From Curtobacterium sp. MCJR17_055 (GTDB lineage: Bacteria > Actinomycetota > Actinomycetes > Actinomycetales > Microbacteriaceae): DNA of 64,000 nt. Where the stretch lies: positions 124,001 through 188,000 of the forward strand of contig NZ_QKLF01000001.1 in assembly GCF_003224335.1 (NCBI RefSeq), read 5' to 3'. Positions 35,865 to 44,192 of this stretch are shown in pieces. A model generated the notes under the pieces. That model ran no database searches and was not told the DNA's origin. It saw only the letters and a list, made by a program, of their open reading frames with translations. The translations under genes and the position numbers were made by a program. Each line of letters starts with the position of its first letter. Position 1 is the stretch's first letter.

Positions 35865-36494
35865 TCAGGACTGGGCGTCGGGCTCGGCGGCCGGCGTGGG
35901 GGTCTCGCCGTCGCTGACGGTGCCACCACCACCGACGACCTCGGCGGACGAGGCGCGCAGGTGGTCGACGAAGCCGTACTCGAGGGCTTCCTGTGCCGAG
36001 AACCAGTTGTCGCGGTCGTTGTCCTTGAGGATCTGCTCGATGGACTTGCCGGTCTGCTCAGCCGTGAGCTCGGCCATCCGCTGCTTCATGTCGAGGATGA
36101 CCTTCGCCTGCGTCTGGATGTCGGCGGCGGTACCACCGAAGCCACCGGACGGCTGGTGCAGGAGCACGCGCGCGTTCGGCGTGATGTAGCGCTTGCCGGG
36201 CGTGCCGGACGAGAGCAGGAACTGCCCCATCGACGCGGCGAGACCGATGCCCACCGTGACGATGTCGTTCGGCACGAACTGCATCGTGTCGTAGATCGCC
36301 ATGCCGGCGGTGATCGAGCCACCGGGCGAGTTGATGTAGAGGTAGATGTCCTTCTCAGGGTCCTCGGCGGCGAGGAGCAGCAGCTTGGCTGCGATCTCGT
36401 TCGAGTTGTCGTCGCGGACCTCGGAGCCGAGCCACACGATCCGGTCTCTCAGAAGGCGGTCAAAAACACTGGGGTTCAGTGTTGCTTCGGCCAT
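35865..36494 (-). CDS. clpP1: ATP-dependent Clp protease proteolytic subunit (first copy)
   Basis: Partner subunit of the heteromeric Clp protease. The 209-residue protein has the active-site Ser in [16 protein letters not shown], His in [15 protein letters not shown] and the loop [16 protein letters not shown]. The tail is acidic ([15 protein letters not shown]). ATG 36494 has GGGAG 8 nt upstream; an earlier in-frame ATG would translate through the palindrome in front. It lies behind tig but is separated from it by a strong palindrome, so it may have its own promoter between 36495 and 36614. Confidence 0.98.
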   Translation of the reverse strand: MAEATLNPSVFDRLLRDRIVWLGSEVRDDNSNEIAAKLLLLAAEDPEKDIYLYINSPGGSITAGMAIYDTMQFVPNDIVTVGIGLAASMGQFLLSSGTPGKRYITPNARVLLHQPSGGFGGTAADIQTQAKVILDMKQRMAELTAEQTGKSIEQILKDNDRDNWFSAQEALEYGFVDHLRASSAEVVGGGGTVSDGETPTPAAEPDAQS

Positions 36495-36614
36495 GGAAAA
36501 GCTCCCGTTCAGTTGTCGCTTGTTGTCGAACTTATCGGTTGCAACGCACGTGGTCTCGTGTGTTCGCTGTCGGCGGTCAGGCAGACCGGGAACACGGTCG
36601 GAACGTGCGGGAAC

Positions 36615-36660
36615 ACGAACGGGAGGCACGGTGCCAGCTGGCACCGTGCCTCCCGTTCGT
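36615..36660 (-). terminator. 46-bp perfect palindrome between tig and clpP1
   Basis: Every one of 23 base pairs matches around a centre at 36637/36638, giving a very stable hairpin that starts 14 nt after the tig stop. It has no real U-tract (GTTCCC follows). It would reduce read-through from tig into clpP1. Confidence 0.85.
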
Positions 36661-36674
36661 GAGGATGGTCGCGA

Positions 36675-38018
36675 CTACTTCGCGTCGGCCTCGGCCGACT
36701 CGTCGTCGGTCTCGTCCGCGTCGACGTCGTCGCCCTGGGCGACACCCGCGGTGAACGCGGAGAGGTCGACCGGGTTGCCGGCCGTGTCCTTCACGGTGAC
36801 CTTCGACAGGACCGTCGCGACGGCCTTCGAGCGGGCGACCTCGCCGACCATGCCGGGGATCTGACCGTTCTGGTCGATCACCTTGATGAACTCGGCGGGC
36901 TCCATGCCGTACTGGGCAGCGGCCTGGATGAGGTACTGCGTGAGCTCCTCCTGCGAGACCTGGATCTGCTCCTTCTCGGCGATGGAGTCGAGCAGGATCT
37001 GCGAGCGGAACGCCTTCTCGCTGGACTCGGCGACCTCCTTGCGGTGCTCGTCGTCCTCGAGACGGTTCTCCTGCTCGAGGTGACGGTGCACCTCGTCCTC
37101 GATGAGCTTCTCCGAGATCGGGATCTCGACCGACTCGAGGAGCTGCTCGACGAGCTTGTCGCGAGCGGCAGCGCCCTGGCCGAAGGTCTTCGACTTGGCG
37201 ATCTGCTCCTTGAGGTCGACCTTGAGCTCGTCGAGCGTGTCGAACTGGCTGGCGATCTGGGCGAACTCGTCGTCAGCCTCGGGGAGCTCGCGCTCCTTGA
37301 CGGCGGTGACGGTCACGGCGATCTGGGCGGTCTCGCCCTCGCGGTCGCCACCGACGAGCTTCGACTCGAAGGTGGTGGACTCGCCGGCGGTGAGCGACTC
37401 GAGCGCCTCGTCGATGCCCTCGAGCAGGTCGCCCGAGCCGATCTCGTAGGAGACGCCGGTGGCCGAGTCGACCTCGTCGTCACCGATGGTGGCGGTGAGA
37501 TCGAGCTGCGCGAAGTCGCCGACCTTGGCCGGACGGTCCACGGTCACGAGCGTGCCGAAGCGCGTGCGGAGGTTCTGCAGTTCCTCGTCGATCTCCTCGT
37601 CAGAGACCTCGACCGCGTCGACCTCGATCTCCATGGAGCCGTAGTCGGGCAGGTCGAACTCGGGACGCACGTCCACCTCGAAGGTGAGGACGAGGTCGCC
37701 GGAGAAGTCCTTGACGTTCGGGAGCTCGGCGACGTCGGCCTCGGCACGGCCGAGGATGCGCAGCTCCTGCTCGTCCACCGCCTGGCGGTAGAAGGTGTCG
37801 ATGGCGTCACCGACGGCGTGGTTCAGGACCTCGCCGCGGCCGACACGCTGGTCGACGATCGCCGGCGGGACCTTGCCCTTGCGGAAGCCGGGGATGTTGA
37901 TCTGCTCGGCGATGTGCTTGTACGCGTGGTCGATGCTCGGCTTGAGATCTTCCGGCGTCACGTTCACGGTGAGCTTGACGCGGGTGTCGCTCACCTTGTC
38001 GACGGTGCTGGTGGCCAA
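36675..38018 (-). CDS. tig: Trigger factor, ribosome-associated chaperone and peptidyl-prolyl isomerase
   Basis: Binds nascent chains at the ribosome exit tunnel. The 447-residue protein has the ribosome-binding domain with the signature [19 protein letters not shown], a PPIase domain (about 155-240, [17 protein letters not shown]) and the helical C-terminal substrate-binding domain with [11 protein letters not shown]. The acidic tail is typical of actinobacterial forms. The start is TTG 38018, with AGGAG 8 nt upstream. tRNA-Pro lies just upstream on the same strand, in the usual actinobacterial arrangement. Confidence 0.97.
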   Translation of the reverse strand: MATSTVDKVSDTRVKLTVNVTPEDLKPSIDHAYKHIAEQINIPGFRKGKVPPAIVDQRVGRGEVLNHAVGDAIDTFYRQAVDEQELRILGRAEADVAELPNVKDFSGDLVLTFEVDVRPEFDLPDYGSMEIEVDAVEVSDEEIDEELQNLRTRFGTLVTVDRPAKVGDFAQLDLTATIGDDEVDSATGVSYEIGSGDLLEGIDEALESLTAGESTTFESKLVGGDREGETAQIAVTVTAVKERELPEADDEFAQIASQFDTLDELKVDLKEQIAKSKTFGQGAAARDKLVEQLLESVEIPISEKLIEDEVHRHLEQENRLEDDEHRKEVAESSEKAFRSQILLDSIAEKEQIQVSQEELTQYLIQAAAQYGMEPAEFIKVIDQNGQIPGMVGEVARSKAVATVLSKVTVKDTAGNPVDLSAFTAGVAQGDDVDADETDDESAEADAK

Positions 38019-38054
38019 GGGATGTTCTCCTGTTGGTTGACGTTCGATGTGACC

Positions 38055-38131
38055 TGGTCGGGGCGACAGGATTTGAACCTGCGACCTCCCGCTCCCAAAG
38101 CGGGCGCTCTACCAAGCTGAGCTACGCCCCG
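38055..38131 (-). tRNA. tRNA-Pro (anticodon TGG), CCA encoded
   Basis: On the minus strand a full cloverleaf can be drawn: acceptor CGGGGCG/CGCCCCG, D arm GCTC...GAGC, anticodon stem CCCGC/GCGGG with loop TTTGGGA (anticodon TGG), and T arm GCAGG TTCAAAT CCTGT. Discriminator A at 38058 is followed by a genome-encoded CCA (38057-38055). It is upstream of tig on the same strand. Confidence 0.98.
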
Positions 38132-38259
38132 GTACGAGGGCCAGGATCGTCGTGTGCGCCTGTTGACGCGCGGGCAGGACGAGTCCGGCCCCACGACCTC
38201 GATGAGTCTAGCGGGCTCGCGATGCGCGATCCCCGGCAGGACCCTCGGTTGTGGGGAAG

Positions 38260-38523
38260 TCAGTCGTCCGCGGACTTCCGGAGGCCCTGCCGCCAGCGCA
38301 CCCCGACGATGACCTGGACGGCCAGCGCGGCGACCCCGAGCAGCAGACCGACCACGATCCGCCACACGTGCAGCAGCGCGTGCCACGGCTGCGCCTGCGG
38401 GTCGCCGAGCAGTTCCGGGCGCAGGGACAGCACCACCGCGGCGACCGCGACGAGCACGTACGAGAGCACCCGGGAGCGCTTGATCGTGCGCTGCGACGAC
38501 TCGTCCGGCGGCGGCAGGATCAT
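38260..38523 (-). CDS. Small two-helix membrane protein, function unknown
   Basis: An 87-residue protein with a charged N-terminus (MILPPPDESSQRTIKRSRV), two membrane helices at about 19-36 and 52-76, and a basic end (RWRQGLRKSADD). I do not recognise the family. ATG 38523 is the sensible start because an open frame further upstream runs through tRNA-Gly. It lies between the two tRNA genes, on the tRNA-Pro strand. No clear ribosome site is visible. Confidence 0.7.
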   Translation of the reverse strand: MILPPPDESSQRTIKRSRVLSYVLVAVAAVVLSLRPELLGDPQAQPWHALLHVWRIVVGLLLGVAALAVQVIVGVRWRQGLRKSADD

Positions 38524-38576
38524 GGCGGTGTCGTTCGTCCGGTATGGTGGTGGGGTCGCGACTCGTGCGCGATCGC

Positions 38577-38650
38577 GGGGATGTAGCTCAATGGTAGAGC
38601 CCCAGTCTTCCAAACTGGCTACGCGGGTTCGATTCCCGTCATCCCCTCCA
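38577..38650 (+). tRNA. tRNA-Gly (anticodon TCC), CCA encoded
   Basis: The acceptor GGGGATG pairs with CATCCCC; the D arm is GCTC...GAGC; the anticodon stem CCAGT/ACTGG has loop CTTCCAA (anticodon TCC); the T arm GCGGG TTCGATT CCCGT is complete; discriminator T at 38647 precedes an encoded CCA (38648-38650). It marks the junction between the conserved clp/tig block and the accessory region to its right. Confidence 0.98.
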
Positions 38651-38774
38651 CAGAACCGTGTCGCGCGGCGCTGTACCCCGATGGTCCACATTCCCGAGGA
38701 CTAGCGTGGTGCTGGCCGGAAGGACGTCGACGCGCGGCGCACCCGCTGCCGCAGGGATCGACGGCGGCGCACCC

Positions 38775-39500
38775 ATGTCACGAGTCCGCACGGCCGTCCG
38801 ATCCGCCGTCACGCTGCCGGCACGCGTCGGCCGGTTCAGCGAGTTCCTCTTCCGTCGTTCCGACGCAGCGTGGGACGTGTACCCGGACGACCCCGCGGAG
38901 GGAACGGTCGTCGGATCGGACGTCACACGGGTCCTGTTCCTCGGCGAGCGCGGGGAGCTCTCCCTCGGCGTGCGCACCCACGAGCTGTCCCTGCCGGCGT
39001 TCTTCGCCCGGCACAGCACCGCACGGCGTGGCCGCGGGACGTCGTGGTCCATCGCGAGCGCCCCGTCGTCGAGCGTGCGGGACCTGCCGACCGTGGTGGA
39101 CGGACACCGCGAGCACCTGCGTGGCTGTGAGCTCGTCGTCGTCATGGTCGGCATCACGGACGCCCTCCGGGTGATGTCGCCGCTCACCTGGGAACGGCAC
39201 CTCAGCGACACCCTCACCGCGCTCCTCGACGCGCTCCCGCCCGGAGCCCGGGTCCTCGTCGGAGCGATCCCGCCCCTCGACAACGCGGGGAGCCTGTCCC
39301 GGCCCGCTCGGATCGCCGCAGGAGCGCACGGGCGGGAGCTCAACCGCCGGTCGTGCGCGGTGGCGGCGGACCACGCACGGGTCGACGTGGTGGACTTCCC
39401 CGAGGAACTGACACGGTCGGTCTGGCGCCCGGAAGCGGAGGAACACCGCTACCGGGACACCTACGACGTGTGGGGCGCGCACCTGGCCGACCACGCCTGA
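38775..39500 (+). CDS. SGNH/GDSL-hydrolase-like protein with degenerate active site
   Basis: The 241-residue protein aligns by pattern with actinobacterial SGNH/GDSL hydrolases: a strand VLFLG, the core VVVMVGITDALRVMSPLTW and ARVLVGAIPPLDNAG. The catalytic blocks look lost. Block I GDSxxxG reads GERGELSLG (no Ser nucleophile), the GxND block reads GITD, and the C-terminal DxxHP block is RDTYDVWGAHLADH. Either it is a non-catalytic relative or the residues have moved. ATG 38775 is chosen; GTG 38706 is an alternative. No signal peptide is seen. It is convergent with ddl, 7 bp away. Confidence 0.78.
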   Translation: MSRVRTAVRSAVTLPARVGRFSEFLFRRSDAAWDVYPDDPAEGTVVGSDVTRVLFLGERGELSLGVRTHELSLPAFFARHSTARRGRGTSWSIASAPSSSVRDLPTVVDGHREHLRGCELVVVMVGITDALRVMSPLTWERHLSDTLTALLDALPPGARVLVGAIPPLDNAGSLSRPARIAAGAHGRELNRRSCAVAADHARVDVVDFPEELTRSVWRPEAEEHRYRDTYDVWGAHLADHA

Positions 39501-39507
39501 CGCTCCG

Positions 39508-40503
39508 TCACGTCACCGGTGCGGCGCCCCTCCCCGCGGCGTCCCCGGTCAGCGCGGCGTCGACGAGCTCCGCGACGAGGTCCTGGTACGACAGGCCGAC
39601 CGCGGCGTACATGCGCGGCACCTGCGACTGCTCGGTGAACCCCGGGGTGGTGTTCACCTCGTTCAGCACGATGCCGTCCGCCGTGACGAAGAAGTCGAAC
39701 CGCGCCACCCCGGAACACCCGAGCGCCGCGTAGAGGACCCGTGCCGCCCGGTCGACAGCGGCGTGCTCGGCCGGTGTGACCCGTGCCGGGACGGTGAACT
39801 CCGCGGTGCCGTCGTACTTGCGGTCGCGGTCGAACACCCCGTCCTCGGCCACACCGATCTCGAGCGTCGCCCCCGCGCGCAGCAGCCCGTCGCGGTCGCG
39901 GAACAGGGCGATGTCGACCTCGCGCCCGGTGACGAAGGACTCGACGAGCACCTCCTCCCCCGCTGCCCGGGCGGCCTCGACCGCGGCACGGTACTCCGCG
40001 CCGGTCGCGACCCGGGTCACGCCGTTGCTCGACCCTCCTGTCGTGGGTTTCACCACGAGTGGCGGCTCGAGCGGAGACTCCCCCACGGCGTCGCCGGGCC
40101 GGACGAGGACCGCGGGGGCGGTGGTGACGCCCGCGGCCTCCGCGAGCAACTTGGTCGCCCACTTGTCCATCGCGAGGGCGCCGGCCCGGACCGGTGAGCC
40201 GACGAAGGGAACACCGAGCATCCTGAGCAGGCCCGCGACGGCGCCGTCCTCCCCGTCGACACCGTGCAGCAGCGGCAGGGCGACGTCGCACCCCGTGAGG
40301 TGACGGACCGCGTCGGAGGTGGGCAGGGCCTCCCGTCCGATGCCGTGCCAACGGCCGTCCCGGCTGATGGTCAGGGCGACGACCTCGTCGCCGTTCGCGC
40401 GGACCGCGCGGACCGCGGCGGCGGCGGACGCGAGTGAGACCTCGTGCTCGTCGCTGCGACCGCCGCCGATGACCGCGATCCGTCTCCTGGCGGGCTCACG
40501 CAT
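39508..40503 (-). CDS. ddl: D-alanine-D-alanine ligase family (Ddl/Van ligase)
   Basis: ATP-grasp ligase that joins D-Ala to D-Ala (or another D-residue) for peptidoglycan precursors. The 331-residue protein has GGGRSDEHEVSLASA at the N-terminus, MDKWATKLLAEAAGV, the ATP-binding KPTTGGSSNGV, the omega loop FDRDRKYDGTAEF (Lys-Tyr as in D-Ala-D-Ala ligases) and the Mg/phosphate site NEVNTTPGFT. Specificity for D-Ala versus D-Ser cannot be fixed from this. ATG 40503 overlaps the alr stop by 8 nt. It is the last gene of the vanY-type/alr/ddl operon. Confidence 0.93.
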   Translation of the reverse strand: MREPARRRIAVIGGGRSDEHEVSLASAAAAVRAVRANGDEVVALTISRDGRWHGIGREALPTSDAVRHLTGCDVALPLLHGVDGEDGAVAGLLRMLGVPFVGSPVRAGALAMDKWATKLLAEAAGVTTAPAVLVRPGDAVGESPLEPPLVVKPTTGGSSNGVTRVATGAEYRAAVEAARAAGEEVLVESFVTGREVDIALFRDRDGLLRAGATLEIGVAEDGVFDRDRKYDGTAEFTVPARVTPAEHAAVDRAARVLYAALGCSGVARFDFFVTADGIVLNEVNTTPGFTEQSQVPRMYAAVGLSYQDLVAELVDAALTGDAAGRGAAPVT

Positions 40504-41638
40504 GCTGTTCCTCCGGTGTCGTGCCGACGCGCGTGGTCCGCTGGACCCGCGCGACACGGCTGCCGATGTTCGTCACGATCTCGTGCGGGATGGTCGAGGC
40601 CCAGCCGGCCCACTCCGCAACCGTCGGCTCGCCGTCCTCCCCAGGACCGAACACGGTCGCCACCGCGCCGGGCGGGACGTCCTCGCCGCCGGTGTCGACG
40701 ACGAGCATGTCCATCGAGAACCGGCCGACGACGGGGCGTCGACGACCGGCGAGCAGGACCTCGGCGCGGTGGCCGGCCGCGCGGGGCAGACCGTCGCCGT
40801 AGCCGAGCGGGAGGAGCGCGAGGGTGGTGTCGCGGGGCGCGGCGTACTCGTGGCCGTAGCCGACGCCGGATCCGGCCCGGACCGCGCGGGTGGCGACGAC
40901 CCGGGTCCGCAGCGTGAGCGCGGGTCGGAGGACGTCGGTGGTCCCGGACGGGTCGATGCCGAACAGTCCGGCGCCGATCCGGGAGACGCCGTACCCGTCG
41001 CCGACCCCGGTGAGGGTCGCGGCCGTCGCGGCGAGGTGTGCAACCGCGGGACTGAGCGCGCGACGCCGTGCGGTCCGGAGCGCAGACGCGAACACCAGGC
41101 GCTCGCGGACGTTCTGCGGGTCGTCGGGGCGATCGGCGCAGGACATGTGGCCCATGACGCCGACCACTCGGACGTCGCCGACTCCCTCGGCCTCGCGGGC
41201 GAGGGCGCACAGTGCGGGCCAGTCGGCGGGCGGACACCCGTCGCGGGCCATGCCGACGTCGACGTACAGGTGCACGCGGGCACGGCGACCGACGGCGTGC
41301 GCGGCGCGGGCGACGGCGTGCAGCACGGCAGCGTCTGCCACGGCGAGGTCGACGTCCGCGAGCACCGCCGTGGCGAAGTCGGCGTCGACGGGGTTGAGCC
41401 AGCTGAGCACGGGGACGTCGACGCCCTCGCTCCGGACGGCGAGTGCCTCGGCCATCGAGGTCACCCCGATGGACCGTGCCCCGGCTCCGACCACGGCCCG
41501 GGCGACGGGACCGTGCCCGAAGGCGTCGGCCTTGAGCACGGCCATGAGTCGCCCGCCGGTCCGTTCGGCGAAGAACGCGGTGTTCGCGCGGACGGCGTCC
41601 TTGTGGACGACGAGCTCCGACACGGGACGGCCGGTCAT
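40496..41638 (-). CDS. alr: Alanine racemase (PLP-dependent)
   Basis: Interconverts L- and D-alanine, or possibly serine in a van-type setting. The 380-residue protein has the PLP lysine in AVLKADAFGHGP (Lys36; the usual motif is KANAYGHG), the barrel segment LYVDVGMARDG, the catalytic Tyr region VGYGHEYAAPRD and the C-terminal domain with GRFSMDMLVVD. It has no membrane domain, so it is not a full VanT. ATG 41638 overlaps the stop of the upstream peptidase gene (ATGA). An additional housekeeping alr elsewhere in the genome is expected but not visible here. Confidence 0.95.
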   Translation of the reverse strand: MTGRPVSELVVHKDAVRANTAFFAERTGGRLMAVLKADAFGHGPVARAVVGAGARSIGVTSMAEALAVRSEGVDVPVLSWLNPVDADFATAVLADVDLAVADAAVLHAVARAAHAVGRRARVHLYVDVGMARDGCPPADWPALCALAREAEGVGDVRVVGVMGHMSCADRPDDPQNVRERLVFASALRTARRRALSPAVAHLAATAATLTGVGDGYGVSRIGAGLFGIDPSGTTDVLRPALTLRTRVVATRAVRAGSGVGYGHEYAAPRDTTLALLPLGYGDGLPRAAGHRAEVLLAGRRRPVVGRFSMDMLVVDTGGEDVPPGAVATVFGPGEDGEPTVAEWAGWASTIPHEIVTNIGSRVARVQRTTRVGTTPEEQHA

Positions 41639-42282
41639 GGCTGCATCCGCGGGTCCTGCGTCGGGTCGACGAACATCTGCGGGCACCCCGATGCGGGTGC
41701 CTCCGGTCGGAGCTCGAAGTGCCAGCCCTCGTTGGCGTAGATCTGGCACAAGCCGTGGGCAGCCCCGTGGTCGGACAGCCACGTCGCCGCGTCCCACGAG
41801 CCGATGTCCACCGCGTCGCCCCGGACGTGCGCCGACGTGGTCGGGGTCGCCACCCAGCGGGCTGCCTCACCGATCGAGCCGTACTCGTCGACCGCGTCCC
41901 GCAGGAGCTTCTCCTGGTACGCGGCCGAACGCCAACCGCTGTTGAGGACGAAGGTGACGTCGTCGCCGGCGGCGTCCCGTGCCGCGTCCCGGACGGCGGC
42001 GAGGAGCGCGGGGTCGAGCCGGGTCACGGCGGGGAGCGTGTCGTCGAACACCGAGGCGTCGGACGGCGTCTCGCCACCGGCCCGGCCCGTCGCCGACGAA
42101 ACGGACACGCCGTTCCCGGCGCCCGGGCTCGCGGAGGCCGTCGACCGGACCGCGCAGCCCGCCAGAAGCACGGTGAGCACGAGCAGGACGACGAGGGTGA
42201 GCCCCGGCGCGAGGACCGGACGGCGACGACGGACCGGGCGCTCGGGACGCGGTGGACGGGGGCGGCTGACGGGGAAGGACAT
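41635..42282 (-). CDS. VanY-type M15 D,D-carboxypeptidase lipoprotein
   Basis: Zinc peptidase expected to trim terminal D-Ala from peptidoglycan stems on the outer face of the membrane. The 215-residue precursor has a Pro/Arg N-terminus, a signal helix (residues 27-41) and lipobox LLAGC (Cys43). The M15/VanY domain shows NSGWRSAAYQEKLL, the zinc motif SAHVRGDAVDIG and the second part NEGWHFEL. The end GCPQMFVDPTQDPRMQP resembles VanY-like peptidases of glycopeptide-related Actinobacteria (for example VanYn). It is first in the operon and divergent from the VanR-like gene. Confidence 0.9.
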   Translation of the reverse strand: MSFPVSRPRPPRPERPVRRRRPVLAPGLTLVVLLVLTVLLAGCAVRSTASASPGAGNGVSVSSATGRAGGETPSDASVFDDTLPAVTRLDPALLAAVRDAARDAAGDDVTFVLNSGWRSAAYQEKLLRDAVDEYGSIGEAARWVATPTTSAHVRGDAVDIGSWDAATWLSDHGAAHGLCQIYANEGWHFELRPEAPASGCPQMFVDPTQDPRMQP

Positions 42283-42315
42283 GTGGACGATGCTCGAGCG
42301 CTCCGTGTTGCCACC

Positions 42316-42337
42316 GCGTATGCGTTCCCGCATACGC
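42316..42337. promoter_or_regulatory. Inverted repeat in the vanY-type / vanR-like divergent region
   Basis: Two perfect 9-bp arms, GCGTATGCG (42316-42324) and CGCATACGC (42329-42337), are separated by TTCC in the 87-bp gap between the divergent starts. This is the best candidate for the response-regulator binding site that controls both operons. Confidence 0.6.
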
Positions 42338-42369
42338 TCCCGATACCCCCGTGCTCGTACGATCGACCC

Positions 42370-43056
42370 GTGCGCGTGTTGATCCTCGAGGACGAGCCGT
42401 TGCTGGCCGAGGCGGTCCGCGACGGGCTCCGGCTCGAGGCGATCGCGAGCGACGTGGCGGGTGACGGTGACACGGCACTCGAACTGCTCGGCCTCAACAC
42501 GTACGACGTCGCGGTGCTCGACCGGGACGTGCCCGGGCCGTCCGGGGACGAGGTCGCCGCGCACCTGGTGGCCTCCGGCAGCGGCACGCCGATCCTCATG
42601 CTGACCGCCGCCGACCGGTTCGACGACAAGGCATCCGGGTTCGCGGTCGGCGCGGACGACTACCTGACGAAGCCGTTCGACCTCCGCGAACTCGTGCTGC
42701 GAATTCGTGCGCTGGCCCGCCGTCGCACACCTCATCGTCCGCCGGTCCTGGAGTTCGGCGGCCTGCGCATCGACCCGTTCCGTCGCGAGGTGGTCAGGGA
42801 CGGTCACTTCGTCGCGCTCACCCGGAAGCAGTTCGCGGTGCTCGAGGTCCTGGTCGCCGCCGCGGGCGGCGTCGTCAGCGCTGAGGACCTGCTCGAACGC
42901 GCGTGGGACGAGAACGCCGACCCCTTCACGAACGCCGTCCGCATCACCGTGTCCACGCTGCGGAAGCGGCTCGGCGAGCCGGAGGTCATCGTGACGGTCC
43001 CCGGCGTCGGGTACCGGATCGCCGCCTCCGCGGCCGAGGAGGCCCGCCCATCGTGA
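42370..43056 (+). CDS. OmpR/VanR-type response regulator
   Basis: Cytoplasmic transcription factor activated by the kinase encoded next. The 228-residue protein has a receiver domain (RVLILEDEPLLAEAVRDGL; phospho-Asp in VAVLDRDVPG; Thr in LMLTAADR; Lys in DYLTKPFDL) and a winged-helix output domain (LEFGGLRIDPFRREV, LTRKQFAVLEVLV, ITVSTLRKRLGEP, VPGVGYRI). The GTG start at 42370 gives a normal receiver N-terminus. Its stop overlaps the kinase start (GTGA). The probable targets are the divergent cell-wall operon and its own promoter. Confidence 0.94.
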   Translation: MRVLILEDEPLLAEAVRDGLRLEAIASDVAGDGDTALELLGLNTYDVAVLDRDVPGPSGDEVAAHLVASGSGTPILMLTAADRFDDKASGFAVGADDYLTKPFDLRELVLRIRALARRRTPHRPPVLEFGGLRIDPFRREVVRDGHFVALTRKQFAVLEVLVAAAGGVVSAEDLLERAWDENADPFTNAVRITVSTLRKRLGEPEVIVTVPGVGYRIAASAAEEARPS

Positions 43057-44174
43057 CGAGACCCGCCGGCACGAGCGTGCGCGTGCGGCTCACGCTCAGC
43101 TACGCGGCGGTCGTCGTCGTGACCGGCGTCGTCCTGCTCGGCATCGTCTGGCTGTTCCTGCTGCGCTACGTCCCCGCCGAGCAGATCTCCCTGCAGTCGG
43201 GCTCCGTCCCGAACCGGACCGACCTCGTGCGCGCCTTCGTCCCGCGCGCGCTCACCGCGCTCGTCGTCCTGCTCGTGGCGGGCCTCCTGGGCGGGTGGGT
43301 GCTCGCCGGTCGGGTGCTCGCGCCGCTCACCCGGTTGCGGACCGCCGCCAGGCTCGTCGGGACCGGGTCCTTCGCACACCGGGTCCGCCTGCCCGGCCGC
43401 GACGACGAGTTCCGGCAGCTGGCGGACGCGTTCGACACGATGCTCGACCGCCTCGAGGCGCACGTCGAGGCGCAGGAACGCTTCGCGGCGAACGCCTCGC
43501 ACGAACTCCGCACGCCGCTGGCGATCACGCGGACCGTGCTCGAAGTGGCCGGGGACGATCCCGATCACGACCATCGGGCACTCGTCGCCAAACTGCTGTC
43601 GGTGAACGCCCGCGCGGTGGACCTGACCGAGGCGTTGCTCGTCCTCGGCCAATCCGGACGACGGCCGTCCGCCCGGGAACCGGTCGACCTGTCCCTCGCG
43701 GCCGAGGAAGCCACCGAGACGCTGCTCCCGCTCGCCGAGGCACGTGGCATCGTCCTCGAGGTGACGGGCACGACCGCCCACGCGCTCGGGGTCCCGGCCC
43801 TCCTGCTGCAACTCGTCACGAACCTGGTCCACAACGCGATCGTGCACAACGTCGAACCGACGGCAGCCGGAGAACCCCGTCTCGTCCGTGTGGCTACGGC
43901 GACCGAGGTCCTCGCCGGTGGCTCGGTGGCGACCCTCGTGGTGGAGAACACCGGGCCGGTGCTCGCGCCTGCGATCGTCGCGACCCTGACCGAGCCGTTC
44001 CAACGCGGGACCGCCCGGGTGCACCAGGACCAGGCCGGCGCCGGGCTCGGTCTGGCGATCGTGGACGCCGTCGTCCGCGCCCACGAGGGGTCGCTCCGCC
44101 TGGACCCGCGCGAGGGCGGCGGGCTCGTCGTCACCGTTCGACTGCCGGGCGCGGGGACTCCCCCGACCCGGTAG
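43053..44174 (+). CDS. VanS-type sensor histidine kinase
   Basis: Membrane sensor paired with the preceding regulator. The 373-residue protein has two helices (about 11-34 and 63-86) around an extracytoplasmic loop of only about 30 residues, a HAMP domain (VLAPLTRLRTAARLVGTGSF), the H-box NASHELRTPLAITRTVLE with the phospho-His, and an ATPase domain (LVTNLVHNAIVHN; GAGLGLAIVDAVVRAHEG). A tiny sensor loop suggests that the ligand is sensed at the membrane or through the helices. It is convergent with the next gene, 18 bp away. Confidence 0.94.
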   Translation: MTRPAGTSVRVRLTLSYAAVVVVTGVVLLGIVWLFLLRYVPAEQISLQSGSVPNRTDLVRAFVPRALTALVVLLVAGLLGGWVLAGRVLAPLTRLRTAARLVGTGSFAHRVRLPGRDDEFRQLADAFDTMLDRLEAHVEAQERFAANASHELRTPLAITRTVLEVAGDDPDHDHRALVAKLLSVNARAVDLTEALLVLGQSGRRPSAREPVDLSLAAEEATETLLPLAEARGIVLEVTGTTAHALGVPALLLQLVTNLVHNAIVHNVEPTAAGEPRLVRVATATEVLAGGSVATLVVENTGPVLAPAIVATLTEPFQRGTARVHQDQAGAGLGLAIVDAVVRAHEGSLRLDPREGGGLVVTVRLPGAGTPPTR

Positions 44175-44192
44175 GCGCGGGACGGGCCCGAC

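Noticed and set aside
35865-36644. Longer clpP1 starting at 36644
   Set aside because: The extension would be translated from the 46-bp palindrome; ATG 36494 has a good ribosome site and the normal ClpP N-terminus.
38577-38650. tRNA-Gly as an integration site for a mobile island covering the accessory region
   Set aside because: No integrase and no second copy of the tRNA 3' end was found in the window, and base composition does not change.
38524-38691. N-terminal extension of the small two-helix membrane protein
   Set aside because: The extra residues come from the reverse strand of tRNA-Gly.
39508-42282. Calling the cluster a proven vancomycin-resistance operon
   Set aside because: No VanH/VanX-type genes are present and ligase specificity cannot be read from sequence here, so only a van-like cluster is claimed.
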